64,000 nt of DNA from Pedobacter sp. HDW13 (GTDB lineage Bacteria > Bacteroidota > Bacteroidia > Sphingobacteriales > Sphingobacteriaceae), in NCBI RefSeq assembly GCF_011303555.1, contig NZ_CP049868.1:5084001-5148000 (forward strand), written 5' to 3'. The translations under genes were made by a program, and so were the position numbers. Every line of letters begins with the position of its first letter. The stretch's first letter is position 1. Below, piece by piece: positions 8,603-17,685 of the stretch. The notes under the pieces are model-generated. The model worked only from the letters and a program-made list of their open reading frames with translations. It did no database searches and was not told where the DNA came from.

Positions 8603-10360
8603 ATGCAAAACAGATTATATATCATTATCCTCACCTTAACCATGTTTCTTGGTGCCTGTAAAAAGGATTTCCTAGACAGAACACCCGAAACAAGTATCAG
8701 CGAGGCCGAGTTCTGGAAAACACAGAACGACTTACAGCTATATGTCAATAATTTTTACACCGCATTCCCTTCAACAATAGGAGCCTTTGGTACAATTGGG
8801 CCATACGGCCTGGATGCTGATGATGGTAGCGACAACATGATTACCATGTCGGTAAATAGCAATATGAATGGGGTACGTACCATACCGAGTTCGGGTGGCG
8901 GATGGGCTTATGGTGATTGGAATACGCTCAGAAACATCAACTATTTCATGGTAAACTACAATAAGGTAAATGCCAGCTGGGAAAATCAAAAAACGTATGT
9001 GGGCGAAGCCCTGTTTTTTAGGGCCTGGTTCTATTTTAGCAAACTGCGCCAGTTTGGCGATTTACCGTGGGTAAATCGTCCACTGGATATTACTTCTGGT
9101 GAGCTTAAAACACCGAGATTATCAAGGTCGGTTATTGTCGATTCTATCATGAACGACCTGGATCGTGCAGTACAATACCTGCCCTCAAAAACATCAGCAC
9201 AGGCTTCGAGGGTAAATAAACAGATTGCCCAGTTGTTTCAGGCACGAATTGCACTTTTTGAAGGTACCTGGGAGAAATACCATACCGGTACACCTTTTGG
9301 TGTTAATGGTGCCGATGGGACTAAATTCTTGCAAAAGGCGGCAACAGTTTCAGCCGATCTTATTGCCAATCCAGGTGGCTATGCTTTAGTAGCTACACCT
9401 GGTACAGATGGATACTGGAGAATATTTAATCAGATCAACTACAGCTCAAATTCTGAGGTAATGTTATGGCGACAGTTTGATCTGAATATTAATGGCGGAC
9501 ATTACTGGCACAGGTACACCAATACCGGCGCAGGAAGGGGAATAACCAAAAACCTGGTTGATTATTACCTCTGTACTGATGGTAAGCCCATTACCGGAAA
9601 TGCTTTATACCAGGGCGATGCAAGCTTGTTAAATGTGATTAAAAACCGCGACCCACGGATGGTACAAACCATATACATTAACGATGGCAATCATATTGTA
9701 ACCAATAACAGACCTAACGGTGCAGTGCCAAATATTTTTGATGCGCCAACTTTTTCGGCAGCAAACGAACAGAAACCAGCTACGGGTTATCAGGTTTATA
9801 AAGGTCATGACCCCGATTACAACCAGCAACAAGATCGCGGAACATCAGGTTATATTATTTTCCGATTTGCCGAGGCATTGCTTATTTATGCTGAAGCAAA
9901 GGCCGAGCTGGCTACCATTACCCAAAACGATTTGGATATAAGTGTGAATAAACTAAGGGCAAGGATTGGAATGCCAAATATGCAACTGGCTTCCATTACA
10001 GCCGATCCAAAATGGGAATTCCCTGCTTTGAGCCCTGTAATTAACGAAGTACGCCGGGAAAGAAGGGTAGAGCTGGCTTGTGAGGGCTACCGCAAAGATG
10101 ATATATTCAGATGGGCTGCTGCCGATGAACTGATAGTAGGCTGGAAACCAAAAGGAGCAAAACTGGCCCAATGGATTGGAGTGGTGGATTCAAAGTACCT
10201 CACCAGCTATCCCGTTGATGAAAATGGTTATATCGAGCTATTTAAAACTAACCTGGCTACAGGATATAAATTCAACTTGCTGCGCGATTATCTCTCACCA
10301 ATTCCGACAGATCAGATGGTGCTTAATCCGGATATTAAGCAAAATCCGGGTTGGCAGTAA
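8603..10360 (+). CDS. SusD/RagB-family nutrient-binding outer-membrane lipoprotein
   Basis: A 585-residue lipoprotein. A signal peptide ends in the lipobox LGAC, with Cys19 as the acylation site, followed by KKDFLDRTPETS, the usual SusD start. TPR-like helices follow (YVGEALFFRAWFYFSKLRQFGDLPWV), with the C-terminal SusD motifs (IIFRFAEALLIYAEAKAEL, EVRRERRVELACEGYRKDDIFRW and LSPIPTDQMVLNPDIKQNPGW). It forms the hinged lid on the SusC encoded directly upstream. An in-frame start at 8561 overlaps the end of susC, but the ATG at 8603 begins a proper signal peptide and was chosen. A strong terminator follows at 10437. Confidence 0.95.
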   Translation: MQNRLYIIILTLTMFLGACKKDFLDRTPETSISEAEFWKTQNDLQLYVNNFYTAFPSTIGAFGTIGPYGLDADDGSDNMITMSVNSNMNGVRTIPSSGGGWAYGDWNTLRNINYFMVNYNKVNASWENQKTYVGEALFFRAWFYFSKLRQFGDLPWVNRPLDITSGELKTPRLSRSVIVDSIMNDLDRAVQYLPSKTSAQASRVNKQIAQLFQARIALFEGTWEKYHTGTPFGVNGADGTKFLQKAATVSADLIANPGGYALVATPGTDGYWRIFNQINYSSNSEVMLWRQFDLNINGGHYWHRYTNTGAGRGITKNLVDYYLCTDGKPITGNALYQGDASLLNVIKNRDPRMVQTIYINDGNHIVTNNRPNGAVPNIFDAPTFSAANEQKPATGYQVYKGHDPDYNQQQDRGTSGYIIFRFAEALLIYAEAKAELATITQNDLDISVNKLRARIGMPNMQLASITADPKWEFPALSPVINEVRRERRVELACEGYRKDDIFRWAAADELIVGWKPKGAKLAQWIGVVDSKYLTSYPVDENGYIELFKTNLATGYKFNLLRDYLSPIPTDQMVLNPDIKQNPGWQ

Positions 10361-10436
10361 GGGCAGGGGCATCCGGTTAGTTCGTAACCGGAATGCCAGA
10401 AACGAAAAAACCTTAATGGGATAAGGTTGATTAGTT

Positions 10437-10468
10437 AGTGTCTCCGGTTTTTCGGAGGCACTTTTTTT
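10437..10468 (+). terminator. Rho-independent terminator after susD
   Basis: A 10-bp stem, AGTGTCTCCG with CGGAGGCACT (one G-U pair), over a 6-nt loop and followed by seven T residues. It ends the fecI-fecR-susC-susD unit. Confidence 0.9.
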
Positions 10469-10519
10469 ATGTAAATTGCTACGAAGGTTAAAACATTTCT
10501 TTCCAAATTTCCACATAGC

Positions 10520-10550
10520 TTGCGATTACAAGCAGCATTTCATAGTTTTG
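10520..10550 (+). promoter_or_regulatory. Bacteroidota-type promoter for the small helical protein
   Basis: TAGTTTTG (10543-10550) matches the -7 consensus TAnnTTTG exactly, with TTG (10520-10522) 20 bp upstream as the -33 element. Transcription would start near 10556, which makes the ATG at 10570 more likely than the one at 10555. Confidence 0.55.
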
Positions 10551-10569
10551 AAACATGCAGGAGCTTTCG

Positions 10570-10737
10570 ATGTCGTTACAGATAGATTTGATGGAACTTA
10601 AAGCCAGGTATAGCTTTATTATGGAAGAACTCGATGCACTTTTTGCCGATGCTTACCTATCTAAAATCGGGGCCAAGCAAAAACTGGCCGATCAGATGCT
10701 GAGGGAAATTGAACGCATATTGAGCCAGGCTGAATAA
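10570..10737 (+). CDS. Small helical protein of unknown function
   Basis: This 55-residue protein (60 residues if the ATG at 10555 is used) consists of acidic and basic amphipathic helix (LMELKARYSFIMEELDALF, KLADQMLREIERILSQ) without Cys, signal peptide or membrane segment. I do not recognise the family. The start at 10570 is preferred because a well-formed promoter ends at 10550 and an AGGAG-like sequence lies 6 nt upstream. It stands alone between the susD terminator and a VOC gene 31 bp downstream, with which it may be cotranscribed. A short coiled-coil or adaptor role would be guesswork. Confidence 0.6.
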   Translation: MSLQIDLMELKARYSFIMEELDALFADAYLSKIGAKQKLADQMLREIERILSQAE

Positions 10738-10768
10738 TTGCCAATCCCTATACTCAAATCTATTTGCC

Positions 10769-11161
10769 ATGATAAAATATAGCTACACCATTTTATATGT
10801 TGCCGATGTAGAAAAATCTATCCGGTTTTACGAAGAAGCATTCGGTTTCCAAAGAAAATTTATTACACCAGAAGCTGATTATGGCGAATTGTTAACAGGC
10901 GATACCACACTCTCTTTTATTACAAAAACACTCGGAAATGCCAACCTGAAGAACGGTTTTTTAGAAAGCCGTTTAAGTGAAAAACCATTCGGCATTGAAC
11001 TGGGCTTTGCCACACCAGATGTTGATTCTGTAATAAAGCAGGTAATACTATCAGGTGGTACGCTTTTAGAAGAAGCAAGGCAAAAGCCATGGGGCCAAAC
11101 CATTGCCTATGTGCGCGATTTGGATGGCTTTTTAATCGAAATTTGTACCCCTATGTCCTAA
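10769..11161 (+). CDS. VOC-family (glyoxalase/bleomycin-resistance fold) protein
   Basis: A 130-residue cytoplasmic VOC protein with two beta-alpha-beta-beta-beta modules. The first starts with YTILYVADVEKSIRFYEEAFGF and the second ends with IAYVRDLDGFLIEICTP, whose final Glu is the usual metal ligand. Family members include glyoxalases, dioxygenases and antibiotic-binding proteins, so the reaction cannot be named. It lies 31 bp after the small helical gene and is closed by a terminator at 11202, so the two may form a short operon. Confidence 0.85.
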   Translation: MIKYSYTILYVADVEKSIRFYEEAFGFQRKFITPEADYGELLTGDTTLSFITKTLGNANLKNGFLESRLSEKPFGIELGFATPDVDSVIKQVILSGGTLLEEARQKPWGQTIAYVRDLDGFLIEICTPMS

Positions 11162-11201
11162 AATAATTCCTTTTACAGCTTAGGTAACTTTATAATAAAG
11201 C

Positions 11202-11234
11202 CCCAAAAAAGTGTTCAGCTTTTTTGGGTTTTTA
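11202..11234 (+). terminator. Rho-independent terminator after VOC gene
   Basis: CCCAAAAAA pairs with TTTTTTGGG across a 9-nt loop and is followed by GTTTTTAG. It lies 40 bp after the VOC stop codon. Confidence 0.75.
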
Positions 11235-11316
11235 GTTAAGATTTGAAATGATTTTTCATAAGAAACACCAGATGACAGTACTATTGACGTTCAGCAGTTG
11301 GTTTTGATCGTTTGAG

Positions 11317-11442
11317 GTGCAGTTCTGATAAAACAAAGTGCAGTTCTGATAAAGTAAAGTGCAGTTCTGATCATTTAAGGTGCCCATATGATAAATTACG
11401 GTGCGGTTCTGATCATTTAAGGTGGGGCAGTTCAATAAACTG
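11317..11442 (+). repeat. 21-bp tandem repeat, five units plus a decayed sixth
   Basis: Five head-to-tail 21-bp units start at 11317, 11338, 11359, 11380 and 11401 with consensus GTGCAGTTCTGATnAnnnAA, and a decayed sixth runs to about 11442. A degenerate relative lies just upstream (about 11290-11316). The period is exactly two DNA helical turns and seven codons; the plus frame reads as a Cys/Ser/Asp heptad (CSSDKTK, CSSDKVK, CSSDHLR). That frame starts only at a TTG and has no ribosome-binding or promoter signal, so coding is doubtful. It lies in the 732-bp gap before the RND operon. Confidence 0.85.
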
Positions 11443-11615
11443 TGTCAAAAAAAATATCCTTAGAAAAGCTGTTCTAAAATTAAAATTGAGTTAATCTTTT
11501 GTCAATTTACAGTTAATTAAAATATTTTATACTCAGATTAAAATGAACTTAAAAACTAAAAAATAACCTGTTTGCCGTTCGTTTTCTGGTAAATAGAACA
11601 CTAATCCATTTATTT

Positions 11616-11644
11616 TGATCGTGTTTTAGCTAAAATCATGATCA
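11616..11644. promoter_or_regulatory. Palindromic element upstream of the RND efflux operon
   Basis: A perfect 12-bp palindrome, TTTTAGCTAAAA (11624-11635), is flanked by TGATCGTG on the left and CATGATCA on the right, nearly symmetrical arms offset by one base. It lies about 250 bp before the adaptor gene. No regulator gene sits beside the operon, so a distant regulator might act here. The remaining sequence from 11645 to 11893 is AT-rich and shows no gene. Confidence 0.4.
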
Positions 11645-11893
11645 AATTTCCAATATATAGCCCTAATCTTTCCTTTTTAGTATAAAAGACAATTCTGGTA
11701 AGTCCAAATCTGAATTTCAACTTCATTTAAACTTCATAAATCTGTATTTATTTCGCTATCGAATTAAATCATTGCGTAACCCTGAATTATTGATCCACCA
11801 TTGTGCTGTTTAGCAGCATATTAATGATGAACCGGTTGGCAAAGGAAAACTAATGAAAAAAAATAAATCAGATAACTAGTCAAAAAAACAAAG

Positions 11894-12976
11894 ATGAAGA
11901 GAAATGTAATGTGCCTCGCTTTGAGTGCTTTGCTTTACCTAACAGCGTGTACATCCAAAAAAGAAGAAAAAGAAGAAGTAGCCACTTATGCGGTAACCAG
12001 TCCGATAAGAATGGATACATCGTTTACCAAAGAATACGTTTCGCAAATTAAATCTGTGCGGAATATTGAAGTAAGAGCTCAGGAAAAGGGTTATCTTCAG
12101 AATATTTATGTGGATGAAGGCCAGCATGTTAAAGCTGGTCAGCTTTTGTTTAAGATTATGCCTAAAGCAGCACAGTCAGAGCTGGCAAAAGCACAGGCAG
12201 AAACAAAATCGGCACAAATTGAGCTGGAAAACACCAAATTGCTGTCTGATAAAAATATTGTTTCCAAAAATGAACTGGCCATGGCCAAAGCTAAACTGCA
12301 ATCTGCCAATGCCGAAACCTCACTGGCAAAATTTCATTTATCCAACACCGAAATCCGTGCACCTTTTGATGGTACCATCGATCGCATTCCTTTAAAATTA
12401 GGTAGTTTGGTTGATGAGGGCGCTTTGTTAACCAGCCTTTCTGATAACAGCCAGGTGTTTGCCTATTTCAATGTATCGGAGCCTGAATATCTTAATTACC
12501 AGAGTGCTGCCAAAGTAAAGGGCCAGCAAGAGGTTAGCCTGTTATTGGCCAATAACGAACTGCTAAAAGCCAAAGGTAAGGTAGAACTGATCGAAAGTGA
12601 ATTTGATAACGAAACCGGAAACATTGCCTTCAGGGCCAGGTTCAACAATGCCGATAATCTGCTTAGAAACGGCGAAACCGGTAAAATACAAATGGTGGTA
12701 CCTTTAAAAAATGCTTTGGTCATTCCACAAAAAGCTACCTACGATATTCAGGATAAAACCTACGTTTTTGTGATCGATAAAAACAATAAAGTACACTCAA
12801 AAGCCATTACCATAGCAGGCGATTTGCCCGATTTATACATTGTAGGCGATGGCATTACGGTAGGCGATAAGATCTTACTGGAAGGTGTGCAGAAGGTTAA
12901 AGATGATGATAAGATCGCTTTTAAATTCCAGCAGCCTCAGGATGTGATGAAACAATTGAGACTGAAAACAGAATAA
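11894..12976 (+). CDS. RND efflux periplasmic adaptor (membrane fusion lipoprotein)
   Basis: A 360-residue adaptor of the AcrA/MexA type. A lipoprotein signal (MCLALSALLYLTAC, lipidated Cys at about residue 19) is followed by a charged KKEEKEE linker. Then comes a biotinyl-lipoyl half motif (VRAQEKGYLQNIYVDEGQHV), a long alpha-helical hairpin rich in Ala/Lys/Glu (about 95-150) and the second lipoyl half (TEIRAPFDGTIDRIPLKLGS). Beta-barrel and membrane-proximal domains end in LRLKTE. It bridges the inner-membrane pump and the outer-membrane channel encoded directly downstream with gaps of 23 bp and -8 bp. The three genes form one operon. Drug range cannot be read from sequence. Confidence 0.94.
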   Translation: MKRNVMCLALSALLYLTACTSKKEEKEEVATYAVTSPIRMDTSFTKEYVSQIKSVRNIEVRAQEKGYLQNIYVDEGQHVKAGQLLFKIMPKAAQSELAKAQAETKSAQIELENTKLLSDKNIVSKNELAMAKAKLQSANAETSLAKFHLSNTEIRAPFDGTIDRIPLKLGSLVDEGALLTSLSDNSQVFAYFNVSEPEYLNYQSAAKVKGQQEVSLLLANNELLKAKGKVELIESEFDNETGNIAFRARFNNADNLLRNGETGKIQMVVPLKNALVIPQKATYDIQDKTYVFVIDKNNKVHSKAITIAGDLPDLYIVGDGITVGDKILLEGVQKVKDDDKIAFKFQQPQDVMKQLRLKTE

Positions 12977-12999
12977 TCTAAATCCTCCATACTTATTTT

Positions 13000-15900
13000 A
13001 TGTTTAGTAAATTCATACAAAGGCCCGTCCTTTCTATCGTAATATCGCTTGTTATTGTGTTTTTGGGTGTGTTGGCCATTAGCTACCTGCCTGTTACGCA
13101 ATTCCCTTCTATTTCGCCGCCTAAAGTAAATATTACGGCCGAGTATCCGGGGGCTAACAACGAGCTCTTAATTAAATCGGTGGTTATTCCCTTAGAGCGT
13201 GCGCTTAACGGCGTACCCGGAATGAAATATATTGCATCCGATGCCGGTAATGATGGCGAGGCCTCTATTCAGGTTGTATTTAACCTGGGTACCGATCCCA
13301 ATCAGGCTTCGCTTAACGTGCAAAACAGGGTAGCAGCCGTAACCAATAAACTTCCTCCTTTGGTGGTTCGCGAAGGGGTAAAAATTACCCGTGAGGAGTC
13401 TAACATGTTAATGTACATCAACCTGTACAGTAAAGATCCTAAAATGAACCAGAATTTCCTGTATAACTATGCCGATATCAACCTGCTTTCAGAGTTGAAA
13501 AGGGTAGATGGGGTAGGTTTTGCCGATATTTTGGGCGACAGGGATTATGCAATGCGCATCTGGTTAAAACCAGATCGCATGCAGGCATATAAAATCTCGG
13601 TTGATGAGGTAATGAAAGCGCTTGATGAGCAAAGTTTAGAAGCCTCGCCGGGTAAAACAGGTGAGAGCTCGGGTAAACGCTCCCAAGCGTTCGAATATGT
13701 GTTAAAATATTCGGGCCGTTTTAATACCAAAGAAGGTTATGAGAATATTGTACTAAGGGCAAGTGCCAACGGCGAGTTACTTCGTTTAAAAGATGTAGCC
13801 GATGTTGATTTTAGTGCAGCGGCTTATAATTTGTACTCTACCTTAAACGGAAAGGCATCTGCCGCAATCGTTTTAAAGCAATCGTATGGTAGTAATGCCA
13901 CTCAGGTAATTAAAGATGTAAAAGCCAAAATGGCTGAAATTAAAGCCAGTTCATTTCCGAAAGGACTGGATTATGAGATCAGTTATGATGTGTCTAAATT
14001 CCTCGATGCCTCAATTGAAAAGGTAATCCATACGCTGGTAGAAGCTTTTATTTTGGTAGGCTTAGTGGTATTCCTGTTCTTGGGCGACTGGCGTTCAACA
14101 CTGATTCCGGCTATTGCGGTTCCGGTATCGTTGATTGGTACTTTCGTTTTCATGCAGTTCTTTGGTATTACGCTCAACTTAATCACTTTGTTTGCTTTGG
14201 TACTGGCCATTGGGGTAGTAGTAGATGATGCCATTGTGGTAATTGAGGCGGTGCATGCCAAGATGGAGCACAACAGAAGGCTTTCAGTACTAAAAGCTAC
14301 GCAACAGGCCATGAAAGAAATTGGTGGGGCAATTATTGCCATCACCTTTTTAATGGCATCGGTATTTATTCCGGTAGCATTTATGTCGGGTCCGGTAGGT
14401 ATTTTTTACCGTCAGTTCTCTATTACCATGGCAACGGCCATTATCCTTTCGGGTATTGTGGCTTTAACACTTACCCCCGCATTGTGTGCCATCATGCTAA
14501 AAAACAACCATGGTAAAAAAGGTAAGAGAACCATGATCGATCGCTTTTTAGATGGCTTTAACAATGGTTTCGCTAAGCTTTCGGGCAAATATGAGCTTGT
14601 GCTTAGCAAAGTGGTAAGCCGCAGAATATTAACGTTTGGTGTTTTAATTGCCTTCTGTTTGGGTGTTTGGGGCTTAAGTGGTACAGTACCATCAGGCTTT
14701 ATTCCGAATGAGGATCAGGGTATGGTTTACGCCATTATCCAAACACCTCCGGGATCTACTTTAGAACGTACCGATCAGATTGCAGAAAAACTACAGAAAA
14801 TGTGCGAGGAGATTGACGGTGTTAAATCTGTTTCATCGTTAGCCGGATATGAGATTCTTACTGAAGGTACAGGTTCTAACTCAGGTACCTGTTTAATTAA
14901 CCTGAAAGACTGGAACGAACGTAAACATTCTGCTGTAGAGATTATCGAAGAACTGGAAGAAAAATCTAAATCTATCCCGGGAGCAACTATCGAGTTTTTC
15001 CAGCCACCAGCGGTGCCGGGTTATGGTGCAGCAGGCGGTTTCGAACTTCGTTTACTGGATAAAGCAGGTAGCGGCGACTATAAAAAAATGGAAACTGTTG
15101 CTAACGATTTCGTAAAAGAGCTCAATAAACGCAAAGAACTGTCGTCGGTATTTACTTTCTACAGTGCCAGTTTCCCGCAGTATATGCTCAACGTAGATAA
15201 TGATATTGCCCAACAAAAAGGCGTGAGCATTGATAATGCTATGAATACGCTTTCTACTTTTGTGGGTAGTAATTATGAAACCAGTTTTATTAAATACGAC
15301 AGGCAGTATAAAGTAATTGTGCAGGCCTTGCCACAATACAGGGCCCTTCCGGAAGATATCCTTAAACTATCGGTAAAGAACGATCGCGATGAAATGGTAC
15401 CTTTTTCTGCCTTTATCAAGATGCAAAGGGTTTATGGTCTTTCGGAGATTACCCGACACAACATGTACAACGCTTCGGAGATTAGTGGTCAGTCGGCTCC
15501 GGGCTATAGCTCGGGTGAAGCCATTAAAGCCATTACCGAAGTAGCCAAGAAAACATTGCCAAGGGGATTTGGTATCGATTGGGCTGGTATTTCTAAAGAT
15601 GAGGTATCGAGAGGTAATGAAGCTATATACATCTTCCTGATTTGTTTGGGTTTCGTTTATCTGGTGCTTGCGGCACAATACGAAAGTTTCATTTTACCAC
15701 TTTCGGTAATCCTTTCATTACCTGCAGGTATTTTCGGAGCCTTTGTATTCCTTAAGTTATTGGGACTAGAAAACAACATTTATGCTCAGGTGGCAATGGT
15801 TATGCTCATCGGTTTGCTGGGTAAAAATGCGGTACTGATTGTGGAGTTCGCTACGCAGCGGCATGCCCAGGGTGCATCCGTATTTAAGGCTGCCATGGAA

Positions 15901-16170
15901 GGTGCTACAGTGCGTTTCCGTCCGATTTTAATGACCTCTTTCGCTTTTATTGCAGGTTTAATTCCTTTAATGATCGCCAGCGGACCGGGTAAAATCGGTA
16001 ACCGTACCATTGGTTCGGCTGCAGCAGGAGGTATGCTTTTCGGAACCATATTTGGGGTAATCGTAATACCGGGCTTATACTACGTATTCGGAACAATTGC
16101 AGCTAGACACAAGCTGATTAAAATTGAAGAAGAACATCCGTTAACAGAAGAAATAGAAAACAATGTTTAG
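13000..16170 (+). CDS. RND-family multidrug efflux pump, inner-membrane permease (AcrB/MexB type)
   Basis: A 1056-residue HAE1-type RND transporter of full family length. It begins with FIQRPVLSIVISLVIVFLG (TM1) and has two large periplasmic loops and twelve membrane helices. TM4 carries the proton-relay Asp pair in VLAIGVVVDDAIVVIEAV. Other hallmarks are FRPILMTSFAFIAGLIPLM and GSAAAGGMLFGTIFGVIVIP near the C-terminus. It exports hydrophobic or amphiphilic compounds from the periplasm and membrane using proton motive force. The adaptor gene lies 23 bp upstream, and the outer-membrane channel gene overlaps its stop by 8 bp, which implies translational coupling. Confidence 0.96.
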   Translation: MFSKFIQRPVLSIVISLVIVFLGVLAISYLPVTQFPSISPPKVNITAEYPGANNELLIKSVVIPLERALNGVPGMKYIASDAGNDGEASIQVVFNLGTDPNQASLNVQNRVAAVTNKLPPLVVREGVKITREESNMLMYINLYSKDPKMNQNFLYNYADINLLSELKRVDGVGFADILGDRDYAMRIWLKPDRMQAYKISVDEVMKALDEQSLEASPGKTGESSGKRSQAFEYVLKYSGRFNTKEGYENIVLRASANGELLRLKDVADVDFSAAAYNLYSTLNGKASAAIVLKQSYGSNATQVIKDVKAKMAEIKASSFPKGLDYEISYDVSKFLDASIEKVIHTLVEAFILVGLVVFLFLGDWRSTLIPAIAVPVSLIGTFVFMQFFGITLNLITLFALVLAIGVVVDDAIVVIEAVHAKMEHNRRLSVLKATQQAMKEIGGAIIAITFLMASVFIPVAFMSGPVGIFYRQFSITMATAIILSGIVALTLTPALCAIMLKNNHGKKGKRTMIDRFLDGFNNGFAKLSGKYELVLSKVVSRRILTFGVLIAFCLGVWGLSGTVPSGFIPNEDQGMVYAIIQTPPGSTLERTDQIAEKLQKMCEEIDGVKSVSSLAGYEILTEGTGSNSGTCLINLKDWNERKHSAVEIIEELEEKSKSIPGATIEFFQPPAVPGYGAAGGFELRLLDKAGSGDYKKMETVANDFVKELNKRKELSSVFTFYSASFPQYMLNVDNDIAQQKGVSIDNAMNTLSTFVGSNYETSFIKYDRQYKVIVQALPQYRALPEDILKLSVKNDRDEMVPFSAFIKMQRVYGLSEITRHNMYNASEISGQSAPGYSSGEAIKAITEVAKKTLPRGFGIDWAGISKDEVSRGNEAIYIFLICLGFVYLVLAAQYESFILPLSVILSLPAGIFGAFVFLKLLGLENNIYAQVAMVMLIGLLGKNAVLIVEFATQRHAQGASVFKAAMEGATVRFRPILMTSFAFIAGLIPLMIASGPGKIGNRTIGSAAAGGMLFGTIFGVIVIPGLYYVFGTIAARHKLIKIEEEHPLTEEIENNV

Positions 16171-17599
16171 GAAAAATATATATAAAAGCGTTGGATTGGT
16201 GTTGATATGCGCTGCATATACCGCCTGTAAGTTACCAGAAGTAGCCCAACGTGCCGAAAATAAAAACGTACCTGCCGCCTTTAACAATGGCGGGCAGGAT
16301 ACGGTAAGCACTGCAAGTATACAGTGGCGTAAGTTTTTTACCGACCCAAATCTGATAAACCTGATTGATACAGCCCTTAAAAATAACCAGGAGCTAAACA
16401 TTACCCTTCAGGATATTGAGATTGCCAAAAACGAAATCAAAGCCAAAAAAGGAGAACTTTTACCAAGTGTAAGCTATGGTGTGGGCGCCGGTTTTGATAA
16501 AGTGGGTCGTTACACCAGTTCGGGAGCAGGCGATGCCTCTACCGAAATTACACCCGGTAAAGAAGTGCCAGAAATATTACCCGATTATAAATTTGGTTTA
16601 CAAGCCAACTGGGAAGCCGATATCTGGCATAAACTGCGTAATTCGAAAAAAGCTGCCATTAGTCATTATTTGTCTACAGTTGAAGGTAAGAATTTCGTAA
16701 TCACCAATTTAATTGCCGAAGTGGCTAATTCTTATTACGAATTGCTGGCTGCCGATAACCAGCTGGAGATAGTGAAAAAGAACATTGAGCTGCAAAGCAA
16801 CGCACTGGAGCTGATGAAAATACAGAAACAGGCTACACGGGTTACCGAGCTGGCTGTACGCAAGTTCGAGGCTGAGGTGTTAAGCTCTAAGAGCCTTGAA
16901 TTTGATATTCAGCAGAACATTACCGAAACTGAAAATAAGATCAATTTCTTGTTGGGCCGTTTTCCGCAAACCATTATCAGGGATAAATCTAATTTTACGG
17001 ATTTAGTGCCGCCAACTGTTCAAACTGGCTTGCCAGCGCAGTTATTGGCTAACCGCCCGGATATTAAACAGGCAGAATACGAATTGGCAGCTGCCAAACT
17101 GGATGTTAAAGTTGCCAAGGCACAGTTTTACCCATCGCTGGGCATCTCGGCAAGTATTGGTTACCAGGCTTTCAATCCATCATATCTGTTAAGAACTCCC
17201 GAATCGTTGATTTACTCTTTAGCAGGAGATTTAGCAGGACCGTTAATTAACCGTAACGCCATAAAAGCCGAGTATTTAACTGCAAATGCCAAACAGTTGC
17301 AAGCCGTTTACGATTACGAAAAAACCATTTTAAACGGATACATTGAGGTAGCCAATCAAATGTCGAAAATCAGTAACCTGCAAAAAAGCTACGATTTGAA
17401 ATCGAAACAGGTAACAGCCTTAACACAATCCATTGATATTTCTAATGATTTATTTAAAGCAGCAAGAGCCGATTATTTTGAGGTTTTAATGACCCAGCGC
17501 GATGCCTTACAATCGAAACTGGAATTGATTGAAACCAAAAAGCAACAGTTAAATGCAGTGGTAGATATTTATCACGCCCTGGGTGGAGGGTGGAACTAG
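16163..17599 (+). CDS. TolC-type outer-membrane efflux lipoprotein (NodT/OprM family)
   Basis: A 478-residue channel protein with a lipoprotein signal ending in AAYTAC. It has the two repeats typical of outer-membrane efflux proteins, including LIDTALKNNQELNITLQDIE, LPAQLLANRPDIKQAEYELA and a closing MTQRDALQSKLELIETKKQQ helix. LLANRPDI is a strong OprM/NodT signature. It provides the outer-membrane exit for the pump encoded upstream, whose gene it overlaps by 8 bp. A strong terminator 52 bp after the stop codon closes the operon. Confidence 0.95.
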   Translation: MFRKNIYKSVGLVLICAAYTACKLPEVAQRAENKNVPAAFNNGGQDTVSTASIQWRKFFTDPNLINLIDTALKNNQELNITLQDIEIAKNEIKAKKGELLPSVSYGVGAGFDKVGRYTSSGAGDASTEITPGKEVPEILPDYKFGLQANWEADIWHKLRNSKKAAISHYLSTVEGKNFVITNLIAEVANSYYELLAADNQLEIVKKNIELQSNALELMKIQKQATRVTELAVRKFEAEVLSSKSLEFDIQQNITETENKINFLLGRFPQTIIRDKSNFTDLVPPTVQTGLPAQLLANRPDIKQAEYELAAAKLDVKVAKAQFYPSLGISASIGYQAFNPSYLLRTPESLIYSLAGDLAGPLINRNAIKAEYLTANAKQLQAVYDYEKTILNGYIEVANQMSKISNLQKSYDLKSKQVTALTQSIDISNDLFKAARADYFEVLMTQRDALQSKLELIETKKQQLNAVVDIYHALGGGWN

Positions 17600-17650
17600 G
17601 TTTAACCTTTTCCATTTAAGATAACATTCAAGTCAAATCCTTATAAGTAC

Positions 17651-17682
17651 AGGCTGCTCCGGTTTTGGAGCAGCCTTTTTGA
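17651..17682 (+). terminator. Rho-independent terminator after RND operon
   Basis: A perfect 10-bp stem, AGGCTGCTCC with GGAGCAGCCT, a GGTTTT loop and a T-run. Confidence 0.92.
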
Positions 17683-17685
17683 TTT

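Noticed and set aside
3060..10360. Iron-citrate uptake system suggested by FecI/FecR
   Set aside because: The partner receptor is a SusC with a SusD lid, so the sigma/anti-sigma pair is the Bacteroidota nutrient-uptake type, not an iron system.
11317..11442. CRISPR array
   Set aside because: Units abut without unique spacers and no cas gene is nearby.
11312..11494. 60-codon frame over the 21-bp repeats
   Set aside because: It starts only at TTG, has no promoter or ribosome-binding signal, and its sequence is dictated by the tandem repeat.
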